From Metaphire vulgaris (taxonomy: Eukaryota > Annelida > Clitellata > Crassiclitellata > Megascolecidae), in the NCBI GenBank assembly GCA_018105865.1, contig CM030841.1, positions 10,313,182 to 10,377,181 of the forward strand: a DNA stretch of 64,000 bases. The letters run 5' to 3'. This document shows positions 45,559-55,063 of this stretch, piece by piece (position 1 is the stretch's first letter; every line of letters starts with the position of its first letter). A model generated the notes under the pieces. The model ran no database searches. It was not told where the DNA came from and saw only the letters and a program-made list of their open reading frames with translations. Position numbers and translations under genes: made by a program.

Positions 45559-46002
45559 GGATTTATGCTTAGCAGAGTCAAAGACACGTTGAGCGGAGTT
45601 TCGGGAGGATCTGGGGGCTATCCCCAGTATCAGGCTTACGAAACCGAAGCCCGCCATTCGCCCAGCCTCTACCAACCGCCGAGCTACGCGGCTCCTCCGG
45701 CCCCGCTTGCCCCAGAATCGCCGGCATGGGCGGGATCGCTCAGGTCATCTGGTCACGCACTGGATTCCGACAAGAGCATCGGACCCTATCCGCACTCTCC
45801 CAAAGTTCAGACCGTCCACTACGGACCCGGAGGGGGGCAGGAGTATAGGCAGCACGCTCCGAAGGCAGGACACGACACGGACACGGTACGCGCCGCCCAT
45901 CTGCAGTACAACAGCCCCCTCGGGCTCTACTCGAAGGTATCGGCGCAAGAGGCCCTTCACACTCAGCTGCACGGAAAACCCGGAGAGGGAACCATCAAGT
46001 AA
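45559..46002 (+). CDS. PDZ-ZM protein, exon 5 (ZM motif, C-terminus)
   Basis: Opens after a strong acceptor (tttatttgtttcag) in phase 0 with GFMLSRVKDTLSGVSGG and codes 147 residues to TAA (46000-46002). A Pro/Ser/Tyr-rich linker leads to AAHLQYNSPLGLYSKVSAQE near the C-terminus. Its YNSPLGLYS core is the ZASP-like (ZM) motif that helps target ALP and ZASP proteins to alpha-actinin rods. No LIM domain follows on the plus strand up to the next genes, so this is either a LIM-less gene or the terminal exon of a short isoform. Confidence 0.88.
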   Translation, partial: GFMLSRVKDTLSGVSGGSGGYPQYQAYETEARHSPSLYQPPSYAAPPAPLAPESPAWAGSLRSSGHALDSDKSIGPYPHSPKVQTVHYGPGGGQEYRQHAPKAGHDTDTVRAAHLQYNSPLGLYSKVSAQEALHTQLHGKPGEGTIK

Positions 46003-46221
46003 ATCGAGAAATCAAATCGAGAAACTGTTTTTTCACAAAACATTCTTTGCAAAAAGTTGACATCGATGCTTCATTCATTTTAAAAACTAAATCAAACATT
46101 GACGGAAAAATTTTTTCCCTAAAAATAATTTCTTCCACAAATGACGTCCCTGATGACATCGATGCACAGTTTAAACTCACGAGACGATTTAATTCAAGTA
46201 ATAATAATGCTATTTATAGTG

Positions 46222-46765
46222 GCTTAGGAGGCTAAGTAAGTCTGTGTGGAAACCACTGTAGTAACTCTCCGCATATAATAACCTAGTTTTCCAAGATAGC
46301 CTTTGAATCCGTTTACTGTTTCAACCGTCACTCCCACCTCGTGCAAACTATTCCATTTGTCCACAACCCTTGTACTAAAAAATTATTTCTTGGACCCACC
46401 TCTGCTTAAGCAATTTGCATCTGTGGCCTCTTGTGCTGTTATAGTGTGCCAATGTAAAGAACCGATCGTATGGCACATCTACTTTCCCAGTCATTATTTT
46501 CAAATATTTGTATGTTTCAATCAAATCCTCTTTCTTTCTTCTCTCCTTTCTAATGTTGTCAGTCCAAAATATTGAAGTCTTTTTCGTAGCTTGAACTATG
46601 GCATCCATTGACCATCTTTGTTGCTCGTCTTTGCATTATTTCTAAAAGTTCTATATCTTCTTTCAAGAATGGATTCCATGCCTGAATACAGTATTATAGA
46701 TGGGGCCTTACCAATGACTTGCAGTATATAGTTTTATAGTTATTCAGTTCGAGAGCATCGTCGAT
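46222..46765 (-). mobile_element. LINE fragment, same family as 24517-25345
   Basis: On the minus strand, broken frames match the 24.5-kb copy. The attcttgaaagaagatatagaacttttag region (46640-46680), the FFTLAHYNSTRGHRCKLLKQR region (46403-46470) and a 3' end with gtgtggaaaccactgtag are recognisable. Indels break the frame and the copy is more decayed. Confidence 0.75.
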
Positions 46766-46883
46766 AACGCTGTCATTGAGTAATTGTCTTCCTGCCACTC
46801 CAATTCCATGAGAATACCTTTTCTGCCAATCAAATCAATCGATCTATCGATAAACGTCTATGGTGCCACTATCATAATGCTCA

Positions 46884-47156
46884 GGGCCAGGCCGGCCTTA
46901 CGTTTTGCGGGACCCTGGGCAAGATAGGGTTAGGGTAAGTGGCATAGCCAAAATTCCCAACTTCGGAAAATTCTGACAAGCAAAAAAAGTTAATCGACAA
47001 TCACGGGACCCTTCTGCGTACGCAAAAAAATCGTGACAAGCAAAATAAAAGGTCATCGACAAAGTCGCGGGGCCTTTCTGAGACTTTGCGCGGGGCCTCT
47101 AGAGGAGCGGGGCCCTTGGCAAAGGCCCGGTTTGCCCAGGCTTAAGGCCGGCCCTG
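46884..47156. mobile_element. MITE, CAGGGCCGGCCTTAAG termini
   Basis: Ends cagggccaggccggccttacg and cttaaggccggccctg. Inserted in a dispersed unit whose empty form is at about 10607-10640 (tcataatactcagagcatcagcc). Interior holds two reverse copies of the gacaagcaaaaaaaggtcatcgac motif. Confidence 0.68.
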
Positions 47157-47166
47157 CTCAGTGCAT

Positions 47167-47350
47167 CAGCCAGGATATTTTACACTCCCCTAACAGCTCC
47201 CAGCACCCCCCCATCTGAGACCGCCGACACCCCCTCCCAATCTGAGCCTTGGATGACCTTTTTTTGCTTATCGGACTTTTTTCAGCAAGGACCCTCCCAA
47301 AAAAAATAAATATACCGACACCCCTCAAATTGATCATCCTGAAAATAGCT
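47167..47350. mobile_element. MITE-like repeat, related to 53394
   Basis: ctgagaccgccgacaccccc, gccttggatgacctttttttgc and accgacacccctcaaattga match the copy at 53420-53560 in the same order. The ends are eroded, partly because of the neighbouring MITE. Confidence 0.55.
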
Positions 47351-47610
47351 TTGGCATCAGCCATGGCTGTGGGAAAGTTTGTAAGCTTCGGCACATTTTT
47401 CGTAGTTCCAAAGCTCTTTAAAGGTGTACTATCAGCTAATAATCCGTTAGCTATTTATAATTTGATGCAGCTTTCTAAATAAGATAAAGAAAATAGCGAA
47501 ATTTTGTATATCGAATATAATAAAAGCGCCGATCTTAGAACGTTACGGTATCGTCTGTTTAGAATTCTGTCCGATTCGGAAGCCGCAAGGAGCGGAGGAG
47601 GAGACATCGG

Positions 47611-47640
47611 CCAATCGGACTTCTAGAAAGTTCTCTGAAG
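47611..47640. promoter_or_regulatory. Candidate heat-shock element with CCAAT box
   Basis: CCAAT at 47611 is followed by ttctagaaagttctctgaag (47621-47640). This contains three perfectly spaced alternating units (TTCnnGAAnnTTC) and a fourth GAA offset by one base. The element is symmetrical, so it gives no direction. I found no heat-shock gene on either side. Confidence 0.45.
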
Positions 47641-48121
47641 ACATTCTAAGCCCCCTCCTCCGCCGCCGTGTTTCATCGTCGATTCGTGAATTAATACGCT
47701 ACGTAGCGAGAACGCACTTCTCCTGTTATACTAAGTTCTTCTCTTTTGAAACGAGTTTCTTAGAAATCGCAAGCTGTCTCCTGCAGAACTTGAAAACTAG
47801 TCAACCTACAAGCTACGCACGTAGTAAACAAATGATACGCTACCCGTGTTGTTGTTGTTGTTCTGTTAATTACGAAACAACGACAACGAATATACGCACG
47901 AAATTTAATACAATTAATTTTTATCAAATTTTAATCTGTGCATTTTTAGCCGAAAAATGTTGTGTAGCAGAAGACAGTACAGCTCCATCCGCCAAACCAG
48001 TCAGTTGGATCCAGAAGCATTGCGTTCAACTGGCCAGGACAGCCAGTAGATACGTCTGATATTTTCATCAAACTTTCTAAATTGGTTATGCAGAACATCT
48101 TTATTTCACAATTCATTCGGC

Positions 48122-48436
48122 CAGTGACAGTTCCATGAGTTCTTGGTGGGGATGAAAAAAATTATTGGAAGTTGGTGGGCAGATGCAAAGTGAAGAAGAA
48201 AACAAGAAAAACAGAGAAAAAGGTCATTGTTAGTATAGTGTTTTGCTCACTAAATGTTAAGAAACCTTGCCAAAAAAGCCGACAAGCAAGAAAACGAAGG
48301 TAATTTGCAGTATTTTTCGCTAAATGTTTTATAAAAACTCACCGGAAAATAGGTTGACAAGCAAAATAGGTCATCCGGAACCCCGGTGGGGGATTCATCC
48401 CCACTAGGCCTAGTCAACATGGTGGAACCGCCATTG
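48122..48436. mobile_element. hAT-type MITE, CAGTGACAGTTCCA termini
   Basis: 315 bp, ends cagtgacagttccatgag and catggtggaaccgccattg, flanked by cattcggc and ccttcggc (7 of 8). Contains aggttgacaagcaaaatagg, the reversed shared motif. Confidence 0.72.
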
Positions 48437-50133
48437 CCTTCGGCTAATGTCTATCCAAAGGGTACATAAAACACACGCCCTGAGATCGATGCTGGAGAGT
48501 CTGTAGTAGCATCTTGTCAAGACCCTGTGATAGTGTGAGAGCAAAAACTACTGATGGGAATATAGTGTCAAAATACAACTTTAACCGCCGTTTGTCCTAC
48601 TTTCTCTTATCATGTCGTCACTGTTCACAAGAAGAAAACTCCGTCAACAAAATCTCAGCTGATAACCTTTTCCACGTCAACTCTCAAGAATGGCTATTTT
48701 CAAAATTTCGTCGGGATTTTGTAAAATTCTGCAAATTATGGCGAAAACTGTCGATTCTAGAGAATCAATCGTTAATTTTATTGGCAAAAATTGAGTGCAT
48801 TTTTCAGTGACTGACAAGCAGCAGTGCAAGCATGAATGACCGAATAAACGTATGACATACAGCAGGCGAGCGGAAACGAATAAGAGAAAATTAAATGGAA
48901 GCCTAAATGCTCTTGAAATAGCAATTGAAGAAACTATTCTGCACTCGGTCGTAGCAGGCGACGAAGACAGCAAAATGATCTTTCTCCTGAATCAAGCGTT
49001 AAGCGTAGAAATTGTGGTTTTATTTAACTTTCTTCAGATGAAAAGCAGTTTGGAGGAGGGGGAAGAATCTGAGTAGTGGGGGGGGGACAAATTGCTTATT
49101 GTTTTCATTATGCCAAATAAGTTAGTCAAATTAGTCAGTGGCAGCGTGAAACTTTCCCCTTTCTGTACATAAAGTTGACACCCATCCATGGGTTGGGAAT
49201 TCAGATAACAGGGACCGGGAATCGCCCCGTCCCCTCCCCCTCCCTACAATTACAACGCCGAATGCAAGTTCTTTAAGCAAAGCAGTGTGTTTGAACTAAA
49301 CTACGTGGAAAATACATTCAACGAGCGTCAATCTGATTCGCGTTTACACAATTACACACCAAACTACTGTTCTAAATAACATCCGCGTTTAAAATACCTA
49401 ATGTACGGATGCTAGGCTCCGTTGAATCAATGCTGAATAGACAATTATTTCTGACAGTTAAGTGTAGGACAACTGGTTAGCGTATATACAGGGGCTATTC
49501 TAAACGAGTAAATCCTTTCTGAGATAAGATTTGGAAGAGGCTTAGGTGCCACTTGAGAACCGTAAATCATTTCTTTCTGTCGCCGGCGAAATATCTTGAC
49601 ATTCTTATACCACTAAGCATTTCAACACCTTTTGAATGACTACAGTATATATATATATTTATTTATATGAACTACAGTACATATATATTTACATGAACAC
49701 AAGCTTATCTTATCTTTCTCGACGACTTCTATAGCGCCGTACTCACGACGTAGGCCGAAGTCAAAGGCGCTTTGACATAATCATTGCTGTTTATTTCGTC
49801 AAACCGATTTAGAATATTATTCATTGAAGCGGAACACTGTTGAAAGTTGAGATTTGCCATGGCCTGGTAGTTAGTAAGTTAGTAAGTAAGTAAAATATCG
49901 TGTGTATATATATAGCGCTTTCGAAAAGTAGTACAACAGTAGCTGCTGGTTCTTAGTCGCTTAGCCTTTCTTAAAATAGCTAAAGGGAAAGGTGAATGAT
50001 CAGCCAGGAAATGGCCAATATAGCCGAAGGGCAGTGAGGCTAGTAACTGGTGCGTGAAGGCGGTGCAGTGCAGTGGAACATCTGGTGCATTTCAGAAGCT
50101 GGGAAGGCAGTTTCCGGTCGGTTAGTCTGCTCT
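48437..50133. other. Non-coding DNA downstream of the nicotinic receptor gene
   Basis: Short AT-rich open frames without recognisable domains, a possible MITE edge at 49137, TATATATATA runs near 49646-49690, and copies of the dispersed 'tatagcgc' motif. Confidence 0.4.
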
Positions 50134-50702
50134 CTAGTAGTCTCCTTCGTCTTCGGCGCCGACACCTGGATTTGCTTCCTCCTCTTCCGCACTCTCGTAG
50201 TACAGGTAGCACTGAACGTAGATGGTGGCGGTCGAGATGACGACCGTGGCGACGTACAGGTAGAAGAAGAAGCGGTCGAGGGCGATCGCCACGAGGCGCC
50301 ACTCCATCGCCGACCGTTCCTTCGCCTCCCTCGCCTGAATCTTCGTCATGAAACTCTTCAGCATCTTCTTGATCTCCTTCACCTCCGTCTCGAAACCCTC
50401 CGTCCCGACCGCGATGGAGCCGCCGCCGCCGCCGCCGCCGCCGCCGTGGTGGCCCGTCTTCTCCCCGCCGCCGCCTCTGCCCAGCGTGCTGTAGGTCTGA
50501 TGGGAGGACGCGCTATGGGACTGTCGGCCCTTGCGGATCGCGGCGGAGGGGGAGCCTCCCACTTGTTGTACGGCAGAACCGGGGACTTGATCGTCTTCTC
50601 GGACACGTGACTCCGGCTGCCTTCGGTCGCTCCGTCGATCACGTGGGTCACGTGATGAGTCACGTGGTCTCGTCGAGTCTTTTTCTTCGCGACGGATTTC
50701 CG
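50134..50702 (-). CDS. Nicotinic acetylcholine receptor subunit A, last exon (M3-M4 loop end, M4)
   Basis: The minus-strand frame ends at TAG/TAA position 50134-50136. It encodes an amphipathic helix (EVKEIKKMLKSFMTKIQARE) and the conserved MEWRLVAIALDRFFFYLYVA M4 entry, followed by TVVISTATIYVQ and an acidic tail EEEEANPGVGAEDEGDY. Upstream is a low-complexity cytoplasmic loop with a nine-glycine run from a (CCG)n repeat. The likely acceptor is gcatggaacag (50703 side), but 569 bp from there does not fit the phase 0 end of the preceding exon at 52417. The conserved 'LCM' segment seen in subunit B is also absent. Either a small exon is unseen or the 5' boundary differs. A second open frame overlaps the loop part. 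Confidence 0.85.
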
Positions 50703-51085
50703 CTGTTCCATGCATAGATATCGAGAAAGTCCGTCAATGATACACTATCAAGATCGAAAACAAGAACGCGATCACATTTTCATGATTTGCATCGAATTCA
50801 ATTTGATTTCGTGTTAATATAATATGTGGTGGAATATTTGGGAACTCAATGGATTTCAATTCTTGAACAATAAATGACAAGAATTCTAGATACCGATTAT
50901 TACTTGGGAACGACCATCGACTGATTACTAGTGCATTATCAAAGATAGCGCTATACAAAATCTGACTGATAGTAGAAAAAATATATACACTACATGTAAA
51001 TGAGACGGAATACCACTGAACAGGAAAGTTTGAATCTGATACTAACCAATATGTATTGGTTAGCATAATATGTATTGTATATAAC

Positions 51086-51275
51086 CATTGACGGCTCCAG
51101 GATTTGGCAAGTGGGGGCGGCCTTTTGGGTAGCAACTTCCAATCATGGGGGCCAACCATTTGTTGCTAGGTATGTAGTATTAAGTATAGGGTCCCAATAG
51201 GGGGGCCACTGTGAGGGGGCCAGGCAATCAATAGGGGGGCACGAGCCCCCGGGCCTCCCTGTGGAGCCGCCACTG
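51086..51275. mobile_element. MITE, GGCGGCTCC-type termini, copy 2
   Basis: 190 bp, ends cattgacggctccaggattt and cctgtggagccgccactg, flanks tatataac and cttataac (6 of 8). Lies in a nicotinic receptor A intron. Confidence 0.72.
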
Positions 51276-51366
51276 CTTATAACATCTCACCTTTTCCTGT
51301 ATGCGAGGAAGAAAATTTGAATCTTGACCGAAATCTACTTATGCTTGACGCTAGTTGGCGAAATAA

Positions 51367-52225
51367 CAGTGTTGTATGAAGTACTGAGTTTGAGTACTCA
51401 AGTAAAAGTACAAGTATTATGTCATTTTTTTGTAAAAGTAAAAAGTACCTATAAAAGTAGTTACTCAAGTAAAAGTAAAAAGTACTCTCAAAAAGTTACT
51501 TTTTAAGTAAAAAGTAAAAGTTGACAGACGGAATCATCAACAACTCCACATTATCATGAAACATTTTATTACTACTTTTAAGCAACATGCAGAAGCCTCA
51601 GCAGTCAACACGTACACATTTACACCATTAACTGCATTAGCACAAATGGTTAGCTAGGGGCAGGGTCAAGCTGTCCCGGGGCGCCGTCCTCGAAGGCGCA
51701 ATTTGCACACTAAGTCTTTAATTTTTCATACCACTTTCCTCCGGCGTGAAAATATTGTTGTTAAGTAAAAAAAAAAGGTCATCGCCGGTTTTCAGACTGT
51801 CACGGGTTAAAAATTTGTATGTTGTACGTTGCCGTGAAGACTCGGGTAAGCAAAAGGCCATCACCGGAATTTAGGGGCGCAGAATTTATACCGTCAGGTC
51901 TAAGAAAGATCAAGTTTTCAAACAATCTGTCAGTCATGCGTGTACGTTTGTTGGTCATTGTCAACCATGTACGACTAAACACGGGAAGTTGTGAAGAATT
52001 AAACAGATACTCCAGTAAATGTATCGAAATTTGGCGATGAGAAATTTTACTTGTAACGAAACATGAAAGACATAATGTAACGAAGTAAAAGTACTAATAT
52101 TTGAATAAAAACTTACTTCGTTACAAGTAAAAAGTACTGGGTAAGTTGTGTACTTCGTTAAAGTACTCAGAATTGTACTTAAGTAATGTAACGCGTTACT
52201 TTTACTTCGTTACCGCGCAACACTG
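51367..52225. mobile_element. hAT-type non-autonomous element, CAGTGTTG termini, 859 bp
   Basis: Ends cagtgttgtatgaagtac and ttcgttaccgcgcaacactg, flanked by identical cgaaataa (51359-51366, 52226-52233). Both ends are built from many reiterated acttttactt / aagtaaaaagta units facing inward, a dense subterminal repeat array. The middle carries ggtcatcgccgg twice. No transposase frame. Sits in the last large intron of nicotinic receptor A. Confidence 0.87.
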
Positions 52226-52416
52226 CGAAATAATATATAGAAACCTCTTCCTTGCTAGTAGAAAGAGGTTTTGACAAATAATGCGCTGATAAAATAAATG
52301 GTTGCCGTGATATTTGATTTGGTAAAGGTAATGCGAAGATCCCGAAACCAACCACACACAGCTCGTCAGCTACCCCAAGTCAAGAGTGAAGAAACCCCTA
52401 TTGACGATCAATTTAC

Positions 52417-52535
52417 CCTTTTGAGCCATTCGGGGACTCTGTTCTTCTTGTCGTCTCTCTTGTACAGGTTGATTACGATGGCTGTGATGAACGACGACAG
52501 CGTTATGAGTAGCATGTTCAGACAGAAATAGGCAC
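52417..52535 (-). CDS. Nicotinic receptor subunit A, M3 exon
   Basis: 119 bp, acceptor gttgttgtcag, donor AGG|GTAAAT, phase 1 in, 0 out. Encodes the M3 helix AYFCLNMLLITLSSFITAIV followed by NLYKRDDKKNRVPEWLKR, the start of the cytoplasmic loop. All residues match the nicotinic receptor pattern. A (CAA)n run immediately upstream forms the pyrimidine-poor intron end. Confidence 0.9.
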
Positions 52536-52538
52536 CTG

Positions 52539-52571
<33 letters not shown>

Positions 52572-52590
52572 TTAACATCAGACCTGCGAT

Positions 52591-52781
52591 CAGTGTTTAA
52601 TCTAGACTCCTGGACTCCGGGGAACTGAAAAAAAAGCCGGGGGGGAACTGACAGAGCCGGCGGAATTCTGCTAGGGGCGCTGTTAGTCCATGTAGTATTC
52701 CAAAATTTCCGGGAGGAATTTGAAATTTCCGGGTGGGGGAAAGGGCAATTTCCCCCCGGAAACGGCCTAGATTAAACACTG
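52591..52781 (-). mobile_element. hAT-type MITE, family GTTTAATCTAGA, copy 4
   Basis: 191 bp in inverted orientation relative to copy 1, with ends cagtgtttaatctagactcc and cggcctagattaaacactg. Identical flanking 8-mers cctgcgat at 52583-52590 and 52782-52789. Intron of nicotinic receptor A. Confidence 0.9.
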
Positions 52782-53393
52782 CCTGCGATTGATAATAATA
52801 ATACCCTCTCGTGCTCTCACATTTCACGATTTATCAGCGTGAAGATGCTATTCTGCGGCCATACACAGGTCTACGCCATGTTTTTCAAAAGCTAAGCGAG
52901 TCATATTTCCGTTGTTGTCTATGTAAAAAATAGTAGATTGAATCTGTGCTTGATCCATTCCCCTCCCCCCCAAAACAGCGATGTCGTGCTACATCAGCCA
53001 AACCCCTTCGTTGAGGGTGGTTCTGGACCAGGTAGGCTTTCTATTTATTAACGCCTATTAGTTAAACTTGTTTTGCACTCTTAGAGTCTTTCGAATTGAT
53101 CTACTCCGAGAATTATAGTCACTTGAAGATGTCCAGTAAAATATTTATTTCTAGACAGGACACGCTATAGAAGGCAGTGGATGTAGCTAAGGAGATTTTC
53201 AATTGGCAAAAAGTTAGACATCTTCAAATGGTCAACATGATCAGATGAAATGTATAGTACATGTTCAGGATAGTCGTTGCAAGTGACATCAAATCTGGTC
53301 TGAATCAGACTCAGTAAAAAGAATTTCAAATTAATTAGCGGCGACATAGAAGACGTTGGTGCATAGACTTCGGTGCGTTTGTCTGGCTCTGTG

Positions 53394-53575
53394 CCAGGGA
53401 TGTTTTTACACCTCCCTAACACCCATCCAACACCCCCCTCCATCTGAGACCGACACCCCCACTCTGAGCCTGGGATGACCTTTTTGCTTGCCAGACTTTT
53501 TCGGCAGGGGACCGACCTCTAAAATATACCGACACCCCCCCCAAATTGAAGATCCTAGAAATAACCCTAGTGCAG
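53394..53575. mobile_element. MITE, CAGGGATRTTTYTA termini, copy 2
   Basis: Left ccagggatgtttttacacc, right gatcctagaaataacccta, inverted ends. Interior gggatgacctttttgcttgcc is the shared motif. Intron of nicotinic receptor A. Confidence 0.55.
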
Positions 53576-53634
53576 TTATTGCAATCAGCAGTTCTGACAT
53601 TTTCCAGAGTTTAGATCTGTTTCGAGCGTCTTAC

Positions 53635-53718
53635 CGATGAGTGGAATCGACGAGGACGCTGGCGTCGAATTCGACAGAAGTTTTAGCAGCAGAAAGAAAG
53701 CGAGAAAGAGATTCATCC
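53635..53718 (-). CDS. Nicotinic receptor subunit A, M2 (pore) exon
   Basis: 84 bp, acceptor gtcgtgcacag, donor ATCG|GTAAGA, phase 1 in and out. With the end of the previous exon it gives the pore helix. My alignment to alpha7 numbering places K0', L2', N6', L9', L13', K16' and N20' (PAKILLGMNLFLAFFLLLKL), then PASSSIPLIG leading into M3. The 9' leucine gate is kept. The usual -1' glutamate, 2' Ser/Thr and 20' acidic residue are all changed, and a lysine lies at 16'. This is an unusual nicotinic pore (see findings). Confidence 0.78.
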
Positions 53719-53884
53719 CTGTGCACGACAAAACGCGATTTCAATCATTATACGCGTTTACCTCAATGTGGCGTTTCTTTAGCAGCCAGTTCTATCATTT
53801 CACTGTTTAATGTTTAATTGTTTACTTGGCAACCGCCTCGCTTTTCATTTTTGAAAGTGACGATATTTTACTTGTAATCGGAAG

Positions 53885-53925
53885 ATGATGACGACGATGA
53901 CGACGACGATGATGATGGCGATGAC

Positions 53926-53959
<34 letters not shown>

Positions 53960-54017
53960 GTGGTGATGATGGTGGTGATGCTGGTGATGGCGATGGCGAT
54001 GGTGATGATGGCGATGG

Positions 54018-54048
<31 letters not shown>

Positions 54049-54120
54049 GATGGCGATGGTGATGATGATGATGGAGGTGGGGGATGATGATGATGATGAT
54101 GATGGAGGTGGTGACGATGA
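53885..54120. repeat. (GAT)n / (GAC)n array in nicotinic receptor A intron
   Basis: Trinucleotide array between the M1 and M2 exons. Long methionine, serine or isoleucine frames across it are artefacts. Confidence 0.93.
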
Positions 54121-54144
54121 TCGCATGTTTTGATTTCCGCTAAC

Positions 54145-54385
54145 CGAGCAGAATCTTGGCCGGTGTTTCCGGAGGCAGCCAGAACGAGACGAGGGTCAGT
54201 AGAGACAGCAGGACGCATGGAATGATCAGCGTAAACGTGTAGAAGATCGGAATTCGTTTGATCTTGATGGTAAAAGTCAAATCGTAGTAAGGTTCGGGAC
54301 AACAGGGATACGTCTTCGAAGTCTTGCGTCCAGGATGACTGAGCAGCAGCCATTCGTTGCTCGAAACGTAGTTGCTGATGTCGAT
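54145..54385 (-). CDS. Nicotinic receptor subunit A, loop C and M1 exon
   Basis: 241 bp, acceptor actgtctatag, donor CTCG|GTTAGC, phase 0 in and 1 out. It begins IDISNYVSSNEWLLLSHPGR and contains TYPCCPEPYYDLTF. The adjacent cysteine pair with flanking tyrosines (YxCCxxxY) marks loop C of an acetylcholine-binding alpha subunit. M1 follows as RIPIFYTFTLIIPCVLLSLL and ends SFWLPPETPAKILL. The last residues form the cytoplasmic M1-M2 linker, where P-A-K replaces the G-E-K of cation channels. The reading continues without a break from the Cys-loop exon at 55064. Confidence 0.92.
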
Positions 54386-54552
54386 CTATAGACAGTAATA
54401 GACAGAACAGTTGACGCAGTCAGAGGGCGTCTATTTTAATAATAGAACGATGATTCGTCTGTCCGCTTGTTAACTTTTTCACATTTTCGCTGCCTATCGG
54501 CGCCAGATTGATTCGTCTGTAGCAGGACATTTCTGCGTCTTTTGCTATTCGT

Positions 54553-54683
54553 GGCGTGGTTTAAATTGGCTTACGAGGCATTACAGACTGTGTAAAAGGC
54601 ACTAGAGGACGCTAACGGGGCTTGAACCCGCTCCGTCAGCCTAACGCTCCAGCGCGCAACCCACTCTGCCATCTTCCACCCCA
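54553..54683 (-). mobile_element. tRNA-derived SINE, copy 3
   Basis: Inverted copy: ggggcttgaacccgctccgtc gives the B box on the minus strand and cgcaacccactctgccatctt the A box. Ends tccacccc. Intron of nicotinic receptor A. Confidence 0.8.
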
Positions 54684-55063
54684 AATGGCTAGTATAGAAC
54701 AGCAAATAATGTTTAACGAAAATATTCGAGAAATTTAGCGATTCACAAAGCAATTTGGAAGTTCACCAACGATCACATATGCCTAGCCAATGTTATGTCA
54801 ACAGTACCTAAACGAACTCTCTACAGAAACTCTATTAGCCTATCGAATGATTTCATGGCTGCCTCAACACTAAAGTATGTTACATCGAAAATGTCTTGCT
54901 GCAGAATTATTTCCAGGATTCTTAATAGATTGACTTTTTCGAAGGTAAGATGAGTGATGCAGAATTTGGAAAATTTCTATTACCGAAAGCATATCAGGGT
55001 ATAAGAACGCTTGAACGACGTCATTAAGACTTGCCGTTCCTAAAAGCACAGAGAGACGCCTAC

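Noticed and set aside
50734..51159. 141-codon minus-strand frame upstream of the nicotinic terminal exon
   Set aside because: It reads across a MITE edge and AT-rich intron, shows no nicotinic similarity, and ends before the acceptor.
51291..51296. Six-base microexon (GAAAAG) between a good acceptor and donor in nicotinic receptor A
   Set aside because: Its length cannot solve the phase mismatch, and such short matches occur by chance.
53635..53718. M2 exon first read as a helix shortened by six residues
   Set aside because: When aligned with the previous exon, ILLG takes the place of the conserved ISLG, and the segment is collinear with alpha7 to within one residue. It is divergent, not truncated.
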